The notes below the pieces were generated by a model. That model was not told the DNA's origin. It was given only the letters and a program-made list of their open reading frames with translations, and did not search any database. Made by a program: the position numbers and the translations under genes. Of a stretch of DNA of 64,000 nt, positions 20,816-30,336 are shown piece after piece. Source of the DNA: Actinomyces mediterranea (GTDB taxonomy: Bacteria > Actinomycetota > Actinomycetes > Actinomycetales > Actinomycetaceae); NCBI RefSeq assembly GCF_900155595.1, contig NZ_FTPB01000004.1:62001-126000 (forward strand). Direction: 5' to 3'. The number at the start of each line of letters is the position of its first letter. Within the stretch, counting starts at the first letter, position 1.

Positions 20816-21433
20816 GTGAGCGACGTGCACATGGCGGGAGGCGCCGATTCAACGATGGGCCTTTCCGACTCCGTCTACCAGCGACTCTTGAAAGAGCGCA
20901 TCATTTGGCTCGGAGGCGAAGTGCGCGACGAGAACGCGAATGCGATCTGCGCGCAGATGCTTCTCCTGGCGGCTGAAGACCCCGACCGCGACATCTATTT
21001 GTACATCAACAGCCCCGGCGGCTCTGTCACAGCGGGTATGGCGATCTACGACACGATGCAGTACATCAAGCCCGATGTGGTCACCGTCGGGATGGGTCTT
21101 GCGGCCTCGATGGGGCAGTTCCTCCTCACCGCGGGCTCGCCCGGCAAGCGCTATATCACGCCGCACACTCGCGTCCTCCTCCACCAGCCCCTCGGTGGAG
21201 CGGGGGGTTCTGCAACCGAAATCCGCATCAATGCCGACCTCATCCTCAAGATGAAGAAGGAACTCGCGGAGATCACCGCCCAGCGCACCGGCAAGTCCGT
21301 CGAGCAGATCGAAGTGGATGCGGATCGCGACCACTGGTTCAGCGCGCGCGAGGCCCTCGAGTACGGTTTCGTCGACCGCGTCATCGAGACCCCGCAGGAG
21401 ATCGGCCACCGCGTTGACGGAGGAGCGAACTGA
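20816..21433 (+). CDS. clpP1: ATP-dependent Clp protease proteolytic subunit 1, copy 1
   Basis: A 205-residue serine peptidase subunit of the ClpP barrel. The catalytic triad is Ser98 (GLAASMGQ), His123 (LLHQPLGG) and Asp168 (QIEVDADRD). The family strip [20 protein letters not shown] is intact. Start at GTG 20816 with GAGGAGG six bases upstream. It overlaps clpP2 by one base (TGATG), so the two subunits are made together, as expected for actinobacterial mixed ClpP1P2 tetradecamers. Partner unfoldase ClpX is encoded just downstream. An almost identical second gene lies at 31166-31786. Confidence 0.96.
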   Translation: MSDVHMAGGADSTMGLSDSVYQRLLKERIIWLGGEVRDENANAICAQMLLLAAEDPDRDIYLYINSPGGSVTAGMAIYDTMQYIKPDVVTVGMGLAASMGQFLLTAGSPGKRYITPHTRVLLHQPLGGAGGSATEIRINADLILKMKKELAEITAQRTGKSVEQIEVDADRDHWFSAREALEYGFVDRVIETPQEIGHRVDGGAN

Positions 21434-22077
21434 TGAGCACCACCCCGTATTTCGAGGGCATCGCCCGCACCATGCCGCAGTCTCGCTACGTCCTGCCGAG
21501 CTTCGAGGAGCGCACCGCCTACGGCTATAAGCGTCAAGACCCCTATGCCAAGCTTTTCGAGGATCGCATCGTCTTCCTCGGCGTCCAGGTCGATGACGCA
21601 TCCGCCGATGATGTCATGGCGCAGCTCCTCGTCTTAGAGTCGCAGGACCCCGATTCCCTCATCACGATGTACATCAACAGTCCCGGCGGTTCCTTCACCG
21701 CTCTGACTGCGATCTACGACACGATGCAGTACATCAAGCCGCAGGTCCAGACCGTGTGCCTGGGGCAGGCCGCTTCCGCTGCCGCAGTGCTGCTCGCCGC
21801 AGGTTCGCCCGGCAAGCGCCTCGCGCTGCCCAACGCTCGTGTCCTCATCCACCAGCCCGCGATGGAAGGCGTACAGGGGCAGGCCTCCGATATTCAGATC
21901 GTTGCTGATGAGATCGATCGGATGCGCCTGTGGCTGGAGGAGACTCTCGCCACGCATTCGGGCACACCGGTTGAGCAGATTCGCCGCGATATTGAGCGCG
22001 ACAAGATCCTCACCGCCGCTCAGGCGAAGGAATACGGTCTGATCGATCAGGTCCTCGCCTCCCGCAAGGGCGAGTAA
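21433..22077 (+). CDS. clpP2: ATP-dependent Clp protease proteolytic subunit 2, copy 1
   Basis: A 214-residue ClpP2 with a longer N-terminal segment than ClpP1. The triad is Ser115 (GQAASAAAV), His140 (VLIHQPAM) and Asp186 (QIRRDIERD). In actinobacteria ClpP2 is the ring that docks the ClpX or ClpC ATPase. The start overlaps the clpP1 stop. A hairpin terminator follows, so clpX has its own promoter. Identical to the gene at 31786-32430; the remnant at 35212-35390 is a third, diverged 3' end. Confidence 0.96.
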   Translation: MSTTPYFEGIARTMPQSRYVLPSFEERTAYGYKRQDPYAKLFEDRIVFLGVQVDDASADDVMAQLLVLESQDPDSLITMYINSPGGSFTALTAIYDTMQYIKPQVQTVCLGQAASAAAVLLAAGSPGKRLALPNARVLIHQPAMEGVQGQASDIQIVADEIDRMRLWLEETLATHSGTPVEQIRRDIERDKILTAAQAKEYGLIDQVLASRKGE

Positions 22078-22093
22078 TACCGAGAATCGCTTT

Positions 22094-22129
22094 GGGGGGT
22101 CGCAGCATCCGATGATGCTGCGACCCCCC
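22094..22129 (+). terminator. terminator after clpP2 copy 1
   Basis: A perfect 16-bp stem (22094-22109 with 22114-22129) with a four-base loop, 17 bases after the clpP2 stop. No equivalent follows clpP2 copy 2, because the repeat ends exactly at the stop codon. Confidence 0.85.
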
Positions 22130-22261
22130 CAACACTTATTCGATTACGATTATGGGGGTGCTCAGTGTGGCGAATGGCGTCACATGGAGGCCTCAATTAG
22201 ACTGGAACCGTGAAGCGTGTGCCCACCATCGTGGGCGCCCCGAAACAGTGGGAGGCCAGCC

Positions 22262-23518
22262 GTGGCTCGATTGACCGACGGAGCTGAACTACTCAAATGC
22301 TCCTTCTGCGGGAAGAGCCAGAAGCAGGTTCGCAAGCTCATCGGCGGTTCCGGTGTCTACATCTGCGACGAGTGCATTGAACTGTGCAACGAGATCATCG
22401 AAGAAGAACTCGGTGAAAAGTCCACTGAGACCTCCTCAACCCCCCTGCCCACGCCCCGCGAAGTCAAGGAGTTCCTCGATTCGTGGGTGATCGGCCAAGA
22501 CAGAGCCAAACGCGCACTCTCTGTTGCCGTGTACAACCACTACAAACGGGTTCGCTCGCGCGAGGCCGGTAATGAGGAGGACATGCTCGGCACCAAGTCG
22601 AATATCCTCCTCCTGGGCCCAACGGGCACCGGAAAGACCCACCTTGCGCGCAGCCTCGCCAGGCTCTTGCACGTCCCCTTCGTGATCGTCGACGCGACTG
22701 CCCTCACAGAAGCCGGATACGTCGGCGAAGACGTTGAGAACATCCTCCTACGCCTCATCCAAGAGGCCGACGGCGACATCAAGAAGGCCGAAAAGGGCAT
22801 CATCTACGTCGATGAGATCGACAAGATCGGCCGCAAGGCTGAGAACGCCTCCATCACCCGCGACGTCTCCGGCGAGGGCGTCCAGCAGGCCCTCCTGAAG
22901 ATCATCGAGGGCACGGTCGCCTCGGTGCCCCCGCAGGGCGGGCGTAAACACCCCCACCAACAGTTCCTGGAGATCGACACCTCCGGGATCCTCTTCATCG
23001 CCGCCGGCGCCTTCGCGGGCATCGAGGATATCGTGAAGGGCCGCCTGGGGCGCCGCTCGACGGGCTTCGGCTCCGAGCTGAAGAGCACCTCGGAAATGGG
23101 CGACCTCTACGAGGCTGTGTCCGCCGAGGACCTGCACAAGTTCGGCATGATCCCCGAATTCATCGGCCGTCTGCCCATCCTGACCTCCACGAAGGAGCTG
23201 ACGGAGGAGGACCTCGTCCGCGTCCTCACCGAGCCGTCGAACTCGCTCGTGCGCCAATACCAGCACCTCTTCGAGCTGGACGACATAGACCTGGAGTTCA
23301 CGCACGAGGCGCTGCTCGCCATCGCCGCCCTCGCCAACGAGCGCAAGACCGGGGCGCGTGGCCTCTCCTCGATCATGGAACAGACCCTGTCGGACCTCAT
23401 GTTCGAGCTTCCCAGCCGAGACGACGTCGCACGTGTCGTCATCACCCGCGAATACGTTGAGGGAACAGGGGAGCCTGAACTGTACGCGCAGCGAGGCGAC
23501 GACATTCGCTCCGCCTGA
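22262..23518 (+). CDS. clpX: ATP-dependent Clp protease ATP-binding subunit ClpX, copy 1
   Basis: A 418-residue AAA+ unfoldase of usual length. The N-terminal zinc-binding domain has Cys13, Cys16, Cys35 and Cys38. Walker A is GPTGTGKT (119-126), pore loop GYVG (152-155), Walker B IIYVDEID (180-187), RKH loop (228-230), and the ClpP-docking loop TGFG (267-270). Start at GTG 22262 with GGGAGG before it. It feeds tagged proteins to ClpP1P2. Differs from the ClpX at 35879-37135 at about 27 of 418 positions by my hand alignment, clustered in the linker (51-69) and around the docking loop (255-290). Confidence 0.96.
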   Translation: MARLTDGAELLKCSFCGKSQKQVRKLIGGSGVYICDECIELCNEIIEEELGEKSTETSSTPLPTPREVKEFLDSWVIGQDRAKRALSVAVYNHYKRVRSREAGNEEDMLGTKSNILLLGPTGTGKTHLARSLARLLHVPFVIVDATALTEAGYVGEDVENILLRLIQEADGDIKKAEKGIIYVDEIDKIGRKAENASITRDVSGEGVQQALLKIIEGTVASVPPQGGRKHPHQQFLEIDTSGILFIAAGAFAGIEDIVKGRLGRRSTGFGSELKSTSEMGDLYEAVSAEDLHKFGMIPEFIGRLPILTSTKELTEEDLVRVLTEPSNSLVRQYQHLFELDDIDLEFTHEALLAIAALANERKTGARGLSSIMEQTLSDLMFELPSRDDVARVVITREYVEGTGEPELYAQRGDDIRSA

Positions 23519-23549
23519 GGGGCGGGGAAATATGAATGGGGGAGAAACC

Positions 23550-23915
23550 ATGAGTGAGTCGGGGCGCGAAGCGAATCGCGTCAATCATGGGCCTGCGGAT
23601 CCTGCCGGTCTTGACATCCCACCAGAGCTCGCCGCTGCGCGCCAAACGATTGACAATATCGATGCCGCCCTCGTCCATATCCTCGCTGAGCGTTTCCGCT
23701 GCACTCAGCGCGTCGGGCACATCAAGGCCCGACTGGACCTGCCTCCTGCCGATCCGGCCCGTGAGGCTCGCCAGGTTGAGCGCCTGCGCACCCTGGCAGC
23801 ATCCTCCGGCCTCGATCCGGATTTCGCGGAGAAGTTCCTGGGCTTCATGGTCCGCGAGGTCATCCGCCACCACGAGGACATCAAGGCCGAGTACGACGAG
23901 GGGCCGCGTCTGTAG
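23550..23915 (+). CDS. chorismate mutase (AroQ type), copy 1
   Basis: A 121-residue all-helical chorismate mutase that turns chorismate into prephenate for Phe/Tyr synthesis. Helix 1 has RQTIDNIDAALVHILAERF. Then come RCTQRVGHIKARLDLPPADPAREARQVERL and a long C-terminal helix. The conserved Arg, Lys and Glu positions of the AroQ active site are visible. Start at ATG 23550 with GGGGGAG upstream. Sits 31 bases after clpX in the same orientation. A frameshifted copy lies at 37168-37519. Confidence 0.85.
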   Translation: MSESGREANRVNHGPADPAGLDIPPELAAARQTIDNIDAALVHILAERFRCTQRVGHIKARLDLPPADPAREARQVERLRTLAASSGLDPDFAEKFLGFMVREVIRHHEDIKAEYDEGPRL

Positions 23916-24144
23916 AGTCCTGCCTCATTAATTCGGCAGGCGATTCTCCTGCGTCGCGTTCAGGCGTCGACATCGGATCGGTGATATTCCGCGGTCTGCG
24001 GTCTACGGGATATGGGGAGATACGCTTGTGAGGCATTGCATGCGACTGTGGTGGCTGGCGATGAGGGGCGGTGGTGTCAGCCTTTTCTCTGCCTCTCGAC
24101 TAGACTGTACGAGCTGAACACGTGGCGTTTCAGGATGGGGATTG

Positions 24145-25167
24145 ATGGTCAATCTAGGTGATATAGCGAAGGCGACAGGGTACTCGAAGGCGACTGTGTC
24201 CCGTGTGCTCTCGGGGGATCCCAGCTTCACCGCGAAAGAATCGACCCGACATCGCGTCATTCAGGTGGCCAATGAGCTCGGCTACGCGCTGCGCACATCG
24301 CGCGCCGGCGTCCCTCAGACCATCGCGGTGCTAGAGAATTTCGACCCCACGAATGGACCCCAGGACTCCTATTTTTCCGACTTGCGTGAGGCACTGCGTG
24401 AGCGTGCGGTGGAGAACATGATGAGCCTGGCGTTCTTCCCGACAGTGGACGCGCTCATCGATGCTGCGGACGAGTTCTCTGGGTTTGTATCCATCGGTCC
24501 TGCACCAATCGCGCACGAGGATCTCGACCGTTTGTGCGAGGCGCTTGAGCACGGCGTGTTTATCGACATTAACCCTGCGCCGGCGCTCTTTCATTCTGTG
24601 CGCCCCGACCTGCAGCAGACGGTCATCGACGCGATCTACGCGCTGCGTGAACAGGGACGTCAGCGTATCGCCTTTATCGGCGGTGCCGGGCACATGATGG
24701 GCTCTCACGTCTTCGCGCAAGACCCGCGTACCATTGCCTTTAACGAGTGGGCGCGTCTTCTCGACATGCCCACCGATGGCTACGTGTACGCCTCCGGCCC
24801 CTTCACCGTGAAGAACGGCCGCAGTCAGGCCGAAGTGCTACTTGATGCGTGCACGGATGATCTGCCCGACGCGATCCTCGTGGCTGCAGATCCGTTGGCA
24901 GTCGGCGTCATCCAGGCGCTGGTGGCCCGTGGGGTGAGGATTCCCGACGAGGTCGCGGTCCTGTCGATCGATAATCTCGAAGTGTGTCAGTACACGGCTC
25001 CCACGCTCAGCTCCTACGCAATCGAGCGCTCCGAGCTGGCCGAGACCGCGCTCATGCTGCTCTCGGATGCGATCGTGGGCCGTTTCATGCACAAGCATCA
25101 CGTTCTGCTGTCCACCCGCCTCGTTGTGCGACAGAGCTTCAATCCCACGCATGACGCCACCGCGTAG
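24145..25167 (+). CDS. LacI-family regulator (EbgR-like) of the lactose cassette
   Basis: A 340-residue repressor-type protein. The N-terminal helix-turn-helix LGDIAKATGYSKATVSRVLSG and hinge are typical of LacI. The sugar-binding domain (about 60-330) resembles EbgR-type regulators, with IDINPAPALFHSV and RIAFIGGAGHMMGS. Start set at ATG 24145, one codon after a TTG. Convergent with lacZ and close to the sugar symporter, so it most likely controls the divergent lacZ/symporter promoters. Effector probably a galactoside; not shown by sequence. Confidence 0.88.
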   Translation: MVNLGDIAKATGYSKATVSRVLSGDPSFTAKESTRHRVIQVANELGYALRTSRAGVPQTIAVLENFDPTNGPQDSYFSDLREALRERAVENMMSLAFFPTVDALIDAADEFSGFVSIGPAPIAHEDLDRLCEALEHGVFIDINPAPALFHSVRPDLQQTVIDAIYALREQGRQRIAFIGGAGHMMGSHVFAQDPRTIAFNEWARLLDMPTDGYVYASGPFTVKNGRSQAEVLLDACTDDLPDAILVAADPLAVGVIQALVARGVRIPDEVAVLSIDNLEVCQYTAPTLSSYAIERSELAETALMLLSDAIVGRFMHKHHVLLSTRLVVRQSFNPTHDATA

Positions 25168-25188
25168 CGATCGCGCGCGAACGCATAA

Positions 25189-25224
25189 GCGGCGGCGGGG
25201 GAATTGCCTCACACCCGCCGCCGC
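25189..25224. terminator. shared terminator between lacI and lacZ
   Basis: A perfect 11-bp GC-rich stem (25189-25199 with 25214-25224) with a 14-base loop, placed between the ends of two convergent genes. Confidence 0.7.
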
Positions 25225-25234
25225 TGAATGTCTC

Positions 25235-28200
25235 TTACATGAGAGACAATGTCACGTCCAGGACCTGCGTGTCGCTCGCAGCAATCTGGTACTCGTCGTG
25301 CACCGGCGAACCCCACGAATCGTCACCGCCGACACCCATCTGTCCAGTTAGTAGACGTAGGTAGGTCGCGGGCCGCTCGGAGGGCTCCGGCAGCTCCCAC
25401 CAGTGTCGAGCGTTCTCGATTTGCGCGGAGGAGTAGGGCAGGAGCGAGACCCCGAGATCGCCGAGTGCCTGAATGCGCAGGCCGTGTCCGTCGTCGTCCG
25501 TTGCCTCGCACCAGCGGATGCCGGGGTGGAAGCCGCACTCCTGCGGCACCGCGTATGGGACCAGCCCTTCGGCTGCAGTCTGGGTCCACACGCCCAGGGT
25601 TGCTCCGGCGAGTCGGTCCGCGTAGGCCTCGACGGGGCCGAGGCCATAGAAACTCAGGCGGTCAATCGAGGAAGGTAGAGCCCACTCGAGGCCGAAACAG
25701 GGCATCGTCGGCAGGTTCTGGGCACCCGGGTAGGTTGCCGTCAGACGAATCGTGCCGTTGGTGCGAAGCTCGTAGCGCACAGGCACGGTGACATCTGCAA
25801 TGCCCGCAAGACGGTAGTCGTAGGTGACGACGACGCCCTCTCCGGTCTCCTCGACTGTGGTGTTGACACACCGCGCGTAGGCTCCAGCCGTCGTCCAGCA
25901 CGCGCGGTCGAAACCGTGCCCACAGCCGCGATCATTGTCTGTTAGTGGTCGGAAGGTCGTCAGCTTGGGCGGGAAGAGAACCATTGCCTTGTCGCCGCGA
26001 CGCCACTGGACGATGCCACCCGCGGTACGCGACAGCAAAGCCTCGTTCTCGCCCTCACGCATACCAATGTTCCAACGGCCCACGGTGAATGCGGCGTGGC
26101 CAGTGGGAGTCGTGTCGGCCTGCTCGGGGTGGGAGAATACTGTCTGGCCCACGGAGACAATGTGCCCGGCCTCGCACCACGCGGTGTCGGAGGCGATGAC
26201 AAGTGCTGCCTCCAACACGATCTCTCGTTTTGTGTCGGCCAGCAGCTCAAGCGGCCACTCCACGTTGACCGTGCTGCGCTCACGGGAGATGCCTGCGGCC
26301 GCGACCTCCTTCTCCCAGACAGCCGCGCCGTCAGCAAGGATTCGGGCGCGCACACACAGGTTGATAAGCGGCGCCGGGAGGACAACGGCATCGATCAGGA
26401 TTCCGTCGATGCTCGGTGTGAGAGTGACGGGGGAGTAGAGCTGTTTGACCGCCATGGCTGAGGGCTTGGGTGTGCGGTCGGCGAATAGGATGCCATCACA
26501 GGAGAACTCCCAGTCACAAGGGCGATCCTCGAAATCGCCGCCGTAGGCCAGGAACTCACCGCCCGATCCGGCGGTCGGCTCATGGTAGAGAGCCTGATCG
26601 ATGAAGTCCCAGATGAAGCCTCCGCCGTACTCGGGGTAACGCTCGAGGTCCGTGTACAGTTGCAAGCCCCCCACCGAGTTACCCATTGAGTGCATGTACT
26701 CGCACGACAGGTAGGGCTTTGCCGGCTCACAGCGCAGGTACTCCTCAATAGCGTCGGGATGGGCGTACATGCGTGACTCGATATCCGAGGCATCGTCGAA
26801 CTCGCGATCCCATGTCACGCCCTCGTAGTGAACAGGACGGGCCTCGTCTAGCTCGTGACAGCGTCGGTACATGCTGCGGAACACCTCGCCGCCGTAGGAC
26901 TCGTTACCCAGTGACCAGATGAGCACACTGGCGTGGTTGCGGTCCTGGCGCAGCATTGACTCGACGCGATCCACGCATGCGTTCTCCCACTCCATCTTCG
27001 ATCCCGGGATGGCCGTCTCGGGTGTGGGAATATCGCCTGGTGTGCACCATGATCCGTGTGTCTCCAGGTTCGCCTCGTCGATGACGTACAGGCCGTATTC
27101 GTCACACAGATCGAGGAATCGCGTGTCGTTGGGGTAGTGGCTTGTGCGAATGGCGTTGATGTTGAGCTGTTTGCACAGTCGTACATCCGTGACCATGTCC
27201 TCCATCGACATCGTGCGGCCCGTGTATGGGCTGAACTCGTGGCGGTTGACTCCTCGGAAAATTAGGCGCTGGCCGTTGAGAATGAAGACAGAGTTGATGA
27301 TCTCGAAGCGGCGGAAGCCCACACGCTGAGTCACGGTCTCGCGATCGTTTCCATCGGCGTCGTGAATAGTGAGGCTCAGCGTATACAGGGCCAGGTCCTC
27401 CGCCGTCCACGGGTGCACGCCGTCTAGTTCCCCACGAAGCGTGATGCTGGGAGCGTTTGCGGGCACGCTTTCGCTCCACACAACGGCGCCGCTCGAATCT
27501 GTGAGCTGGGCGCTCGCGGTGGCATCGGCCTTGGCTCCCTTGAGATCGATCATGACGTCGAGTATTCCCACGCCTGTTTCCGCGTCGTAGTCCGCGTTGG
27601 CTACCAGGTCAGCGACGTGGCAGGAAGGTAGAGCTACCAGTGAGACGGAGCGGAAAAGGCCATGGAAACGCCAGGAGTCCTGACCTTCCAGCCATGAGGC
27701 GCTGGAATGCTCGTAGCAGGCGACAATAATGTCGTGGTCCTGTGTGTGCGTCAGGGCTGATGTGATATCAAATTCGCTCGCCGTGTACCCGTCCTCGCAG
27801 TATCCGACGAAAGTGCCGTCTACCCAGACGTAGAGAGCCGTCGCAAAACCATCGAAGCGTAGGCGTGCGTGTCCTTTCTTGCTCAAAGACTCTTGGAGAG
27901 AATCGTGCAGGGCGAAGGTGCGCCGGTAGAGCGCAACTCGGCACTTCTCTGGGGCGTTGGGGGCCTGAGGGTTCTCGTGGCCGTCCCACGGCATCTGAAT
28001 GTTGACGTACGCCGGAGGCCATAGCCCCTCAGCTTCGAGGGTTGAGGGAACGGGAAGGCTGTGTACTGCTTCCTGGTCGAATGTGGTGGTGGGGGATTCA
28101 AGAGCCACGCGCGAGCTTGACGTAAGTGCGACCTCCCAGGTTCCGTCAAGACTCTGTGTTGGGGCGTTCGTACGGTGTGTGCTGCGCGCGGGAAGTCGAT

Positions 28201-28267
28201 TGACAGCAAAGGTCTGCGGATCGCTGAGCCATGCTGATGTGGGGGAGGAGATGGGCGTATGGAACAT
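25235..28267 (-). CDS. lacZ: beta-galactosidase (GH2, LacZ type)
   Basis: A 1010-residue glycoside hydrolase family 2 enzyme of LacZ length and layout: jelly-roll N domain, Ig-like domain, TIM barrel, and C-terminal beta-galactosidase small-chain domain. The acid/base Glu is in VLIWSLGNESYGG and the nucleophile Glu in PYLSCEYMHSMGN. Other signatures are GVNRHEF, RTSHYPND and DFIDQALY. No signal peptide, so it cleaves imported lactose in the cytoplasm. Start at ATG 28267, with GGAAGG just upstream. Divergent from the GPH symporter over 188 bases containing a candidate operator. Confidence 0.95.
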   Translation of the reverse strand: MFHTPISSPTSAWLSDPQTFAVNRLPARSTHRTNAPTQSLDGTWEVALTSSSRVALESPTTTFDQEAVHSLPVPSTLEAEGLWPPAYVNIQMPWDGHENPQAPNAPEKCRVALYRRTFALHDSLQESLSKKGHARLRFDGFATALYVWVDGTFVGYCEDGYTASEFDITSALTHTQDHDIIVACYEHSSASWLEGQDSWRFHGLFRSVSLVALPSCHVADLVANADYDAETGVGILDVMIDLKGAKADATASAQLTDSSGAVVWSESVPANAPSITLRGELDGVHPWTAEDLALYTLSLTIHDADGNDRETVTQRVGFRRFEIINSVFILNGQRLIFRGVNRHEFSPYTGRTMSMEDMVTDVRLCKQLNINAIRTSHYPNDTRFLDLCDEYGLYVIDEANLETHGSWCTPGDIPTPETAIPGSKMEWENACVDRVESMLRQDRNHASVLIWSLGNESYGGEVFRSMYRRCHELDEARPVHYEGVTWDREFDDASDIESRMYAHPDAIEEYLRCEPAKPYLSCEYMHSMGNSVGGLQLYTDLERYPEYGGGFIWDFIDQALYHEPTAGSGGEFLAYGGDFEDRPCDWEFSCDGILFADRTPKPSAMAVKQLYSPVTLTPSIDGILIDAVVLPAPLINLCVRARILADGAAVWEKEVAAAGISRERSTVNVEWPLELLADTKREIVLEAALVIASDTAWCEAGHIVSVGQTVFSHPEQADTTPTGHAAFTVGRWNIGMREGENEALLSRTAGGIVQWRRGDKAMVLFPPKLTTFRPLTDNDRGCGHGFDRACWTTAGAYARCVNTTVEETGEGVVVTYDYRLAGIADVTVPVRYELRTNGTIRLTATYPGAQNLPTMPCFGLEWALPSSIDRLSFYGLGPVEAYADRLAGATLGVWTQTAAEGLVPYAVPQECGFHPGIRWCEATDDDGHGLRIQALGDLGVSLLPYSSAQIENARHWWELPEPSERPATYLRLLTGQMGVGGDDSWGSPVHDEYQIAASDTQVLDVTLSLM

Positions 28268-28319
28268 GGTGACCTTCCGGAAGTGCGACGTTGCGGTGGA
28301 GCGATCGTGCTCTGAGGTC

Positions 28320-28413
28320 AGAGTAGCCTGTTGATTACATGAATGCAATATGGTTACTAGTAGATGTTTCTGTGATCTAAGTATCGTTGACAGCTTCCGG
28401 TAAATACGTTACC
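28320..28413. promoter_or_regulatory. divergent lacZ/symporter promoter region with candidate operator
   Basis: For lacZ, minus-strand TTGCAT (28343-28348) and TACTCT (28320-28325) are 17 bases apart. For the symporter, TTGACA lies at 28387-28392 but its -10 box is weak. GGTAA/TTACC arms around five bases (28399-28413) form an inverted repeat just after that -35 box, where a LacI-family repressor would block transcription. Confidence 0.5.
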
Positions 28414-28455
28414 TCTTGAGTGTCCAGGCAAGTGTTGCTTCAAAGGAGAGGGACA

Positions 28456-29898
28456 ATGGCACACGAACAAGGAACGAACAAGAGCTGGGTGTCGCGAATC
28501 TGCTACGCGATCGGCAACCTCGGGCAGGCCGCGTATTACAACGCGCTGTCGACCTTCTTTGTCACCTACTACGCGGCGCAGACCCTGTTCCGTGACTACG
28601 AGGACTCCGAGGCCAAGGCGATGATTGCGATCATCACGGCTCTCGTCTTCATCATCAGGATTGTTGAGATCTTCATCGATCCGCTCCTGGGTAACCTCGT
28701 GGACAACACGAACTCGCGTTTTGGGCGCTTCAAGCCCTGGCAGGTCATCGGCGGTGTTGGATCCTCGATCCTACTCTTCGCGATCTTCACCGGACTCTTC
28801 GGCCTCGTCAACGTGAACAAGGGCGTGTTCATCGTCGTCTTCGTGATCGTCTTCGTGGTCCTCGACGTTTTGTACTCCCTACGTGACATCTCCTACTGGG
28901 GAATGATCCCCGCCCTGTCCTCGTCTTCGCAGGAACGTAGCGTGTACACCGCCCTCGGAACATTCACGGGTTCCATCGGCTACAACGGCGTCACCGCGAT
29001 CGTTGTTCCGGTGGTTGGGTTCTTCGGTGCTCTTGCGGGAGCTGGTTCTGAGAGCCAGGAAGGTTGGACAGGCTTTGGTGCCGTCATCGCGATCCTCGGC
29101 ATCGTCACCTGCCTGGCCGTCGCCTTTGGCACGCGTGAAGAGGAGAGCGTACTGCGTGACCCGTCCGACAAGTCCAACCCCCTTCAGGCTTTCCATGCGA
29201 TCGGGCGCAATGATCAGCTGCTGTGGGTCTCCCTGTCCTACGTCCTGTACTCGATCGCGAACGTTGCAACGACAGGCTTCATGATCTACCTGTTCAAGTT
29301 CGTGCTTCAGAAGCCTGACATCTACTCGATCGTCGGTATCATCGCCTTCGTCATTGGCCTGGTGGTCACACCCCTGTATCCAGCGATCAATCGCCGCGTG
29401 CCGCGTCGCTACCTCTACCTCGGTGGCATGGTGCTCATGGCCAGCGCCTACATCCTGTTTATTCTCTTCCCGTCGAACCTGTTCGTCGTTTTCGTTGCCC
29501 TGGTTCTCTTCTACTTGCCCGCCACTTGCATCCAGATGACGGCGATCCTGACCATTACTGACTCGGTCGAATACGGCCAGTGGAAGACCGGCAAACGCAA
29601 TGAGGCCGTCACCCTCTCGGTGCGCCCGATGCTCGATAAGATCGCCGGCGCCCTGTCAAACTCCATTGTCGGATTTGTCGCCATTGCGGCAGCTATGACC
29701 AACGACGTCGACCCTGCCCTGCTGACAACTGGAAACATTGAGACCTTCAAGACTGCGGCGTTCTATGCGCCCCTCGCGATCATCGTCCTGGCCTTCATCG
29801 TCTTCGCTCGCAAGGTTACCCTGACCGAGGTTAAGCACGGGGAGATCGTGTCTATCCTTGAGCAAAGCCTGGCGCGCTCCGAGGCTGCTGAAGACTGA
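28456..29898 (+). CDS. GPH-family sugar:cation symporter (probable lactose/galactoside)
   Basis: A 480-residue, 12-helix transporter of the glycoside-pentoside-hexuronide family (MelB/LacS relatives). Family marks are DPLLGNLVDNTNSRFGRFKPW between the first helices and DSVEYGQWKTGKRNEA later, where the Asp/Arg residues couple cations. No C-terminal EIIA domain, unlike streptococcal LacS. Start at ATG 28456 with AAAGGAGAGG upstream. Its place beside lacZ and the LacI regulator points to lactose or another beta-galactoside. Confidence 0.9.
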   Translation: MAHEQGTNKSWVSRICYAIGNLGQAAYYNALSTFFVTYYAAQTLFRDYEDSEAKAMIAIITALVFIIRIVEIFIDPLLGNLVDNTNSRFGRFKPWQVIGGVGSSILLFAIFTGLFGLVNVNKGVFIVVFVIVFVVLDVLYSLRDISYWGMIPALSSSSQERSVYTALGTFTGSIGYNGVTAIVVPVVGFFGALAGAGSESQEGWTGFGAVIAILGIVTCLAVAFGTREEESVLRDPSDKSNPLQAFHAIGRNDQLLWVSLSYVLYSIANVATTGFMIYLFKFVLQKPDIYSIVGIIAFVIGLVVTPLYPAINRRVPRRYLYLGGMVLMASAYILFILFPSNLFVVFVALVLFYLPATCIQMTAILTITDSVEYGQWKTGKRNEAVTLSVRPMLDKIAGALSNSIVGFVAIAAAMTNDVDPALLTTGNIETFKTAAFYAPLAIIVLAFIVFARKVTLTEVKHGEIVSILEQSLARSEAAED

Positions 29899-30096
29899 CC
29901 GAATAAGCGCCCAATAGGGAGGAGGATCGGGTGAGGGGCGGGGGATGTGCGAGCGTCCCTCGCCTCGTTTTGCGCTCCCAGGGTTGTCTGATGAAATTCT
30001 TCGCGCGCTCCCGGATAGTTTTCAGGTACCTTTCAGGGTTGTGATCTCTAATATATCCAGAACCACAGCCCAACAGTAGTCCACAAGGAGTTTTCG

Positions 30097-30336
30097 ATGA
30101 AGAATCGCGCCCAGACGAGCGCCCTCGCCGTCATCGCCATCACCCTGGCAGCGGCCCTCAGCGCATGCGGCTCGACCGGCTCGACCGGCTCGTCCGCCTC
30201 CAGCGCTAAGAGCCCAAGCTCGGCGGCCAGGACAAAGCCCTGCGCGGCACCAAGGCCGATGACGTCGTCACCTTCGTCTCCACCCTCAAGGGCGGCGAAC
30301 ACGAGGGCGAAGAGGCCGATGTCACCATCACGGTGA
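30097..30336 (+). pseudogene. lipoprotein signal peptide fused out of frame to trigger-factor DNA
   Basis: Start ATG 30097 with AAGGAG upstream. The first 42 codons encode a clear lipoprotein export signal (basic start, hydrophobic core, lipobox LSAC, Ser/Thr/Gly linker). From about 30216 the DNA is tig sequence in another phase, so the frame becomes a low-complexity Ser/Pro/Arg tail and stops at 30336. The intact lipoprotein is not in the window. This marks a deletion or recombination junction at about 30210, not a real 79-residue protein. Confidence 0.65.

Larger units (their letters stand above)
20706..22077 (+). repeat. 1.37-kb direct repeat, copy A (clpP1-clpP2)
   Basis: From the intergenic TGCGCCGACAGCG at 20706 to the clpP2 stop at 22077 the DNA matches 31056-32430. 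I found one three-base length change with a local substitution (about 20841, the GGADS/GGGPDS codons). Translations in several frames on both strands are identical, which means near-complete DNA identity. Sequence on both outer sides is different. The offset is 10,350 bases, or 10,353 after the indel. Confidence 0.95.

Noticed and set aside
19131-20852. A 573-codon minus-strand open frame opposite tig
   Set aside because: It lies antisense to the clearly real tig and clpP1 start, is rich in Gly/Leu/Asp as expected for a codon-bias shadow, and matches no family.
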